Assembly: GCA_021162125.1 (NCBI GenBank)
Contig: JAGGZG010000099.1
Coordinates: forward strand, 1 to 21,404
DNA length: 21,404 bases
Direction: 5' to 3'
Source: Anaerolineae bacterium
Lineage (GTDB): Bacteria > Chloroflexota > Anaerolineae > JACIWR01
Below, piece after piece: positions 20,440 to 21,404 of this stretch. Position numbers and translations under genes: made by a program. A model generated the notes under the pieces. The model ran no database searches. It was given only the letters and a program-made list of their open reading frames with translations, and was not told the DNA's origin. How positions within the stretch are numbered: the stretch's first letter is position 1; every line of letters starts with the position of its first letter.

Positions 20440-21404
20440 ATGCTGAAGGGCAAGGTTATGGCTGCGGCGCTGGGCGCGGCGGCGTTGTTCTTGACGATTT
20501 CCGGCCCGGCCTGGGCAGCGGGGGCTGCTATCAGTCCCGCGAGCGAGGCCGGGTTGGTAGTTCCCCTGCTGGGAAGCGCACTGGGTTTTCTCGTCCCCAT
20601 CGGAGTGGCGCTGATCGCCGCCAGCGGCACGCCAGAAGAAGAGGCTGCCTCGATGGGGCTGAGCTTCTTGCTGGCGCTGGGCCTGGCCGCTTTTGGCTAC
20701 CTGGCCTGCGGGTTCGCCTTTCAATTTGGCGGGGTGGGCATCGTCTCTGAGTTGCCGGGCCTGCGCGGTTTAATCTGGGAATGGTCGCCACTGGACGTGG
20801 CCTGGGGCAGCGGGTGGGGCGCTCTGGGATTGAAAGGTTACTTCCTGGCCGGCCCGGCGGCCACCCCTGCATCCTATGCCCTGTTCTTCTCGCAACTCCC
20901 CCTGGTGACTACGGCGGTGCTCGTCCCGGTGCTGGCCCTGCGGCGGCGGACACCCTTCTTCGTGTCCGTGCTGGGCGGCCTGCTGATGTCGGCGCTGATC
21001 TATCCCCTGGCCGGGAACTGGGCGCTGGGCGGTGGCTGGCTGGCTAACCTGGGCCGCAACCTGGGGCTGGGCCACGGCTACGTCGATTTCGCCGGCGGAG
21101 GGTTGGCCAACCTCCTGGCGGCAACGATGGCTCTGTCCGGCCTGGTGGCTTTCGGGTTGGCACACCGCGAGAGGGTGAGTAGTCACGAGGGCGAATCTTA
21201 CGTCCCCATGCCCACCGCTCACCTCCCGCTGCTGGCTATTCTCGGTTCGTTGCTGCTCCTCGTCGGCTGGCTGGGCCTTGCCTTCGGCAACCCGCTGGTC
21301 GGCGTGGGCGCGTTGGAGGCGGGACAGTTCTCGCCTGCCGTGGTTGCCGTTAATCTGGCGCTGGCCGCCGCTGGCGGGGCGATGCTGGCCGTGCTGTACA
21401 GTTG
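20440..21404 (+). CDS. amt: Amt-family ammonium transporter-like protein, 5' part
   Basis: The first 321 codons of an open frame cut by the window end. A signal peptide (about 1-27, ending AWA) precedes transmembrane segments, as in many Amt proteins. Family blocks include GFAFQFGG, FFSQLPLVTTAVLVPVLALRRR, WALGGGWLANLG and YVDFAGGGLANLLAATMALSGL. Asp216 matches the conserved Asp160 of E. coli AmtB, but the position of pore His168 holds Asn224, and the usual GWFGFN block reads GWLGLAFGN. The second pore His and the C-terminal regulatory tail are outside the window. The ATG at 20440 follows GGAG (20429-20432) by 7 bp; an in-frame ATG at 20401 adds 13 residues and lacks a ribosome site. It may be a divergent transporter or a sensor. 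Confidence 0.82.
   Translation, partial: MLKGKVMAAALGAAALFLTISGPAWAAGAAISPASEAGLVVPLLGSALGFLVPIGVALIAASGTPEEEAASMGLSFLLALGLAAFGYLACGFAFQFGGVGIVSELPGLRGLIWEWSPLDVAWGSGWGALGLKGYFLAGPAATPASYALFFSQLPLVTTAVLVPVLALRRRTPFFVSVLGGLLMSALIYPLAGNWALGGGWLANLGRNLGLGHGYVDFAGGGLANLLAATMALSGLVAFGLAHRERVSSHEGESYVPMPTAHLPLLAILGSLLLLVGWLGLAFGNPLVGVGALEAGQFSPAVVAVNLALAAAGGAMLAVLYS

Overview
The window looks like one contig of a GC-rich, probably anaerobic or facultative Chloroflexota (Anaerolineae-type) bacterium. This is inferred from gene content and style: two GT-C glycosyltransferases with the same C-terminal beta-sandwich tail, a ferredoxin-dependent 2-oxoacid oxidoreductase in gamma-delta-alpha-beta order, a short protein paired with a DUF2283 protein, a Mut7-C protein, a four-helix-bundle S23-type gene, and many short palindromic or 7-bp-periodic intergenic repeats. 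No rRNA, tRNA, CRISPR array, transposase or phage gene was seen. All assignments come from reading motifs by eye.

Layout. (1) 1-4504, plus strand: a promoter, a NarL/LiaS-type histidine kinase and LuxR-type response regulator with overlapping genes, a terminator, then a second promoter with an ABC ATPase and an ABC-2 permease; this reads as a signal-controlled efflux module. (2) 4533-9039, minus strand: a GT-C glycosyltransferase, an LPG-synthase/flippase-like membrane protein and a B12-binding radical SAM protein, probably acting on envelope lipids or glycans. (3) 9040-9537: no gene, but dense in signals: two divergent sigma70-type promoters, a leader ending in a terminator-like hairpin, and a tight cluster of small hairpins. 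(4) 9538-12621: the four-subunit 2-oxoacid:ferredoxin oxidoreductase operon. (5) 12622-13973: two strong hairpins, uracil phosphoribosyltransferase, and a small two-gene pair resembling a toxin-antitoxin cassette. (6) 14054-19289: an envelope-glycan run of GT-C glycosyltransferase, short lipoprotein, WecA/MraY-like protein, GH39/GH5-like glycosidase and a periplasmic solute-binding lipoprotein, mostly overlapping or tightly spaced. (7) 19313-21404: a Mut7-C RNase-like gene, a four-helix-bundle gene enclosed by inverted 7-bp-periodic repeats, and the first 321 codons of an Amt-family protein cut by the window edge.

The points most worth a second look are: the four-helix-bundle gene bracketed by a perfect 20-bp inverted repeat built of heptamers, with related gene-free heptamer repeats elsewhere in the window; the Amt-like protein with Asn in place of the first pore His; the WecA/MraY-like protein with Ser in place of the catalytic Asp; the long structured leader of the oxidoreductase operon; and palindromic repeats that have entered reading frames without breaking them.
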